DNA of 15,248 bases from an uncultured Asticcacaulis sp. (lineage in GTDB: Bacteria; Pseudomonadota; Alphaproteobacteria; Caulobacterales; Caulobacteraceae), in contig CAMLIY010000051.1 of the NCBI GenBank assembly GCA_946480125.1, positions 1 through 15,248 on the forward strand, in the 5' to 3' direction. The notes under the pieces are model-generated. The model searched no databases and was not told the origin of the DNA. It saw nothing but the letters and a program-made list of their open reading frames with translations. Below, piece by piece: positions 14,854 to 15,248 of this stretch (its first letter is position 1; every line of letters starts with the position of its first letter). The translations under genes were made by a program, and so were the position numbers.

Positions 14854-15248
14854 TTGGATTCGGCCAATATCGACACTGTTCGCCCCGCGCCGACGGCGGC
14901 CCCGGATTCGGCTCAGGATTTTGGCAAGCCGGATGTGAAGGCATTGGTTGGCCTGTGTGATCCGGACATGGTAGATATCAATGCCCTGATCACCGAACGC
15001 ATGCAGTCCGAAGTGGCGGTTATCCCCGCGCTCGCCGCGCACCTGATCGCCGCCGGTGGAAAGCGCCTGCGCCCCTTGCTGTGCGTGGCGGCGGCCCGTC
15101 TGTGCGGCACGGAAAACAGCCATCACCATAATCTGTCGGCGGCGGTCGAGTTCATCCATACCGCCACGCTATTGCACGATGACGTTGTCGATTCCTCGCA
15201 ACTGCGCCGTGGCAAGGTGGCCGCGCACCTGATCTGGGGCGCGCCGTC
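14854..15248 (+). CDS. ispB: Polyprenyl (octa-/decaprenyl) diphosphate synthase, partial, TTG start
   Basis: A trans-prenyltransferase that elongates FPP with IPP to make the ubiquinone side chain. Only the first 131 residues are in the window. The start is TTG at 14854, set by AGGAG (14841-14845) eight bases upstream and an in-frame stop at 14833; the first in-frame ATG is at 14968 and would cut into the conserved N-terminal domain. A Pro/Ala-rich head (about 1-27) is followed by LVGLCDPDMVDINALI, then AGGKRLRP (the IPP-binding Lys-Arg) and FIHTATLLHDDVVD, the first Asp-rich motif (DDxxD), then RRGKVAAHLIWG. Chain length cannot be judged without the C-terminus. It diverges from the methyltransferase gene across 139 bp in which I see no clear promoter. 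Confidence 0.93.
   Translation, partial: MDSANIDTVRPAPTAAPDSAQDFGKPDVKALVGLCDPDMVDINALITERMQSEVAVIPALAAHLIAAGGKRLRPLLCVAAARLCGTENSHHHNLSAAVEFIHTATLLHDDVVDSSQLRRGKVAAHLIWGAP

Noticed and set aside
14848..15159. Open frame opposite the polyprenyl synthase
   Set aside because: The plus strand encodes GGKRLRP and DDVVD from the TTG start, which explains this region.
1..15248. CRISPR arrays, transposases, toxin-antitoxin pairs, phage genes, tRNA or rRNA genes
   Set aside because: No repeated spacers, mobile-element proteins or RNA gene signatures were seen on either strand; the longest stretch without a gene is 221 bp (1877-2097).

Overview
The window looks like ordinary chromosome from an alphaproteobacterium, most likely Caulobacteraceae (Asticcacaulis or a close relative). 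The reasons are the GC-rich coding sequence, a Caulobacter-type housekeeping promoter, and a dehydratase that closely resembles, from memory, Caulobacter XylD. No database search was possible, so family names rest on motifs read from the translations.

Layout. (1) Positions 1-4053 form a sugar-acid module. On the minus strand are a GntR/FCD regulator, a lipoprotein aldose 1-epimerase and the start of a XylD-like IlvD/Edd dehydratase, cut by the left edge. Diverging on the plus strand is an AraD1/GguC-type FAH-fold enzyme. Both promoter regions carry TTGTC/GACAA-type inverted repeats next to plausible -35/-10 elements, so the regulator may control both arms. A bidirectional terminator (4073-4103) closes the module. 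(2) Positions 4106-7019 (minus) hold miaA and a Tat-exported S9 serine peptidase. (3) Positions 7146-9424 (plus) hold an Mrp/ApbC P-loop ATPase that lacks the CxxC motif, then an Old Yellow Enzyme-family flavin oxidoreductase. A 45-bp palindromic repeat lies between miaA and mrp. (4) Positions 9421-10748 (minus) hold thyA-folA with an ATGA overlap. FolA and the oxidoreductase end on opposite strands at one shared CTAG. (5) Positions 10806-13975 (plus) hold a divergent ketol-acid reductoisomerase, a small exported cysteine-containing protein and a membrane acyltransferase fused to an SGNH domain. (6) Positions 13941-14714 (minus) hold a TrmN6-like methyltransferase overlapping the acyltransferase tail to tail. 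From 14854 a polyprenyl diphosphate synthase starts at TTG and runs off the right edge.

Most of this is standard metabolism and housekeeping: oxidative pentose/aldonate catabolism, tRNA modification, folate/dTMP synthesis, isoprenoid quinone side-chain synthesis and envelope O-acylation. I see no mobile elements, CRISPR array, defence island, rRNA or tRNA gene, and no clear new system. The points most worth a second look are the candidate GntR operators, the divergent reductoisomerase with no ilvBN beside it, the Mrp without its cluster-binding cysteines, the Asp-to-Asn change in the SGNH domain, and the small exported protein paired with the acyltransferase.
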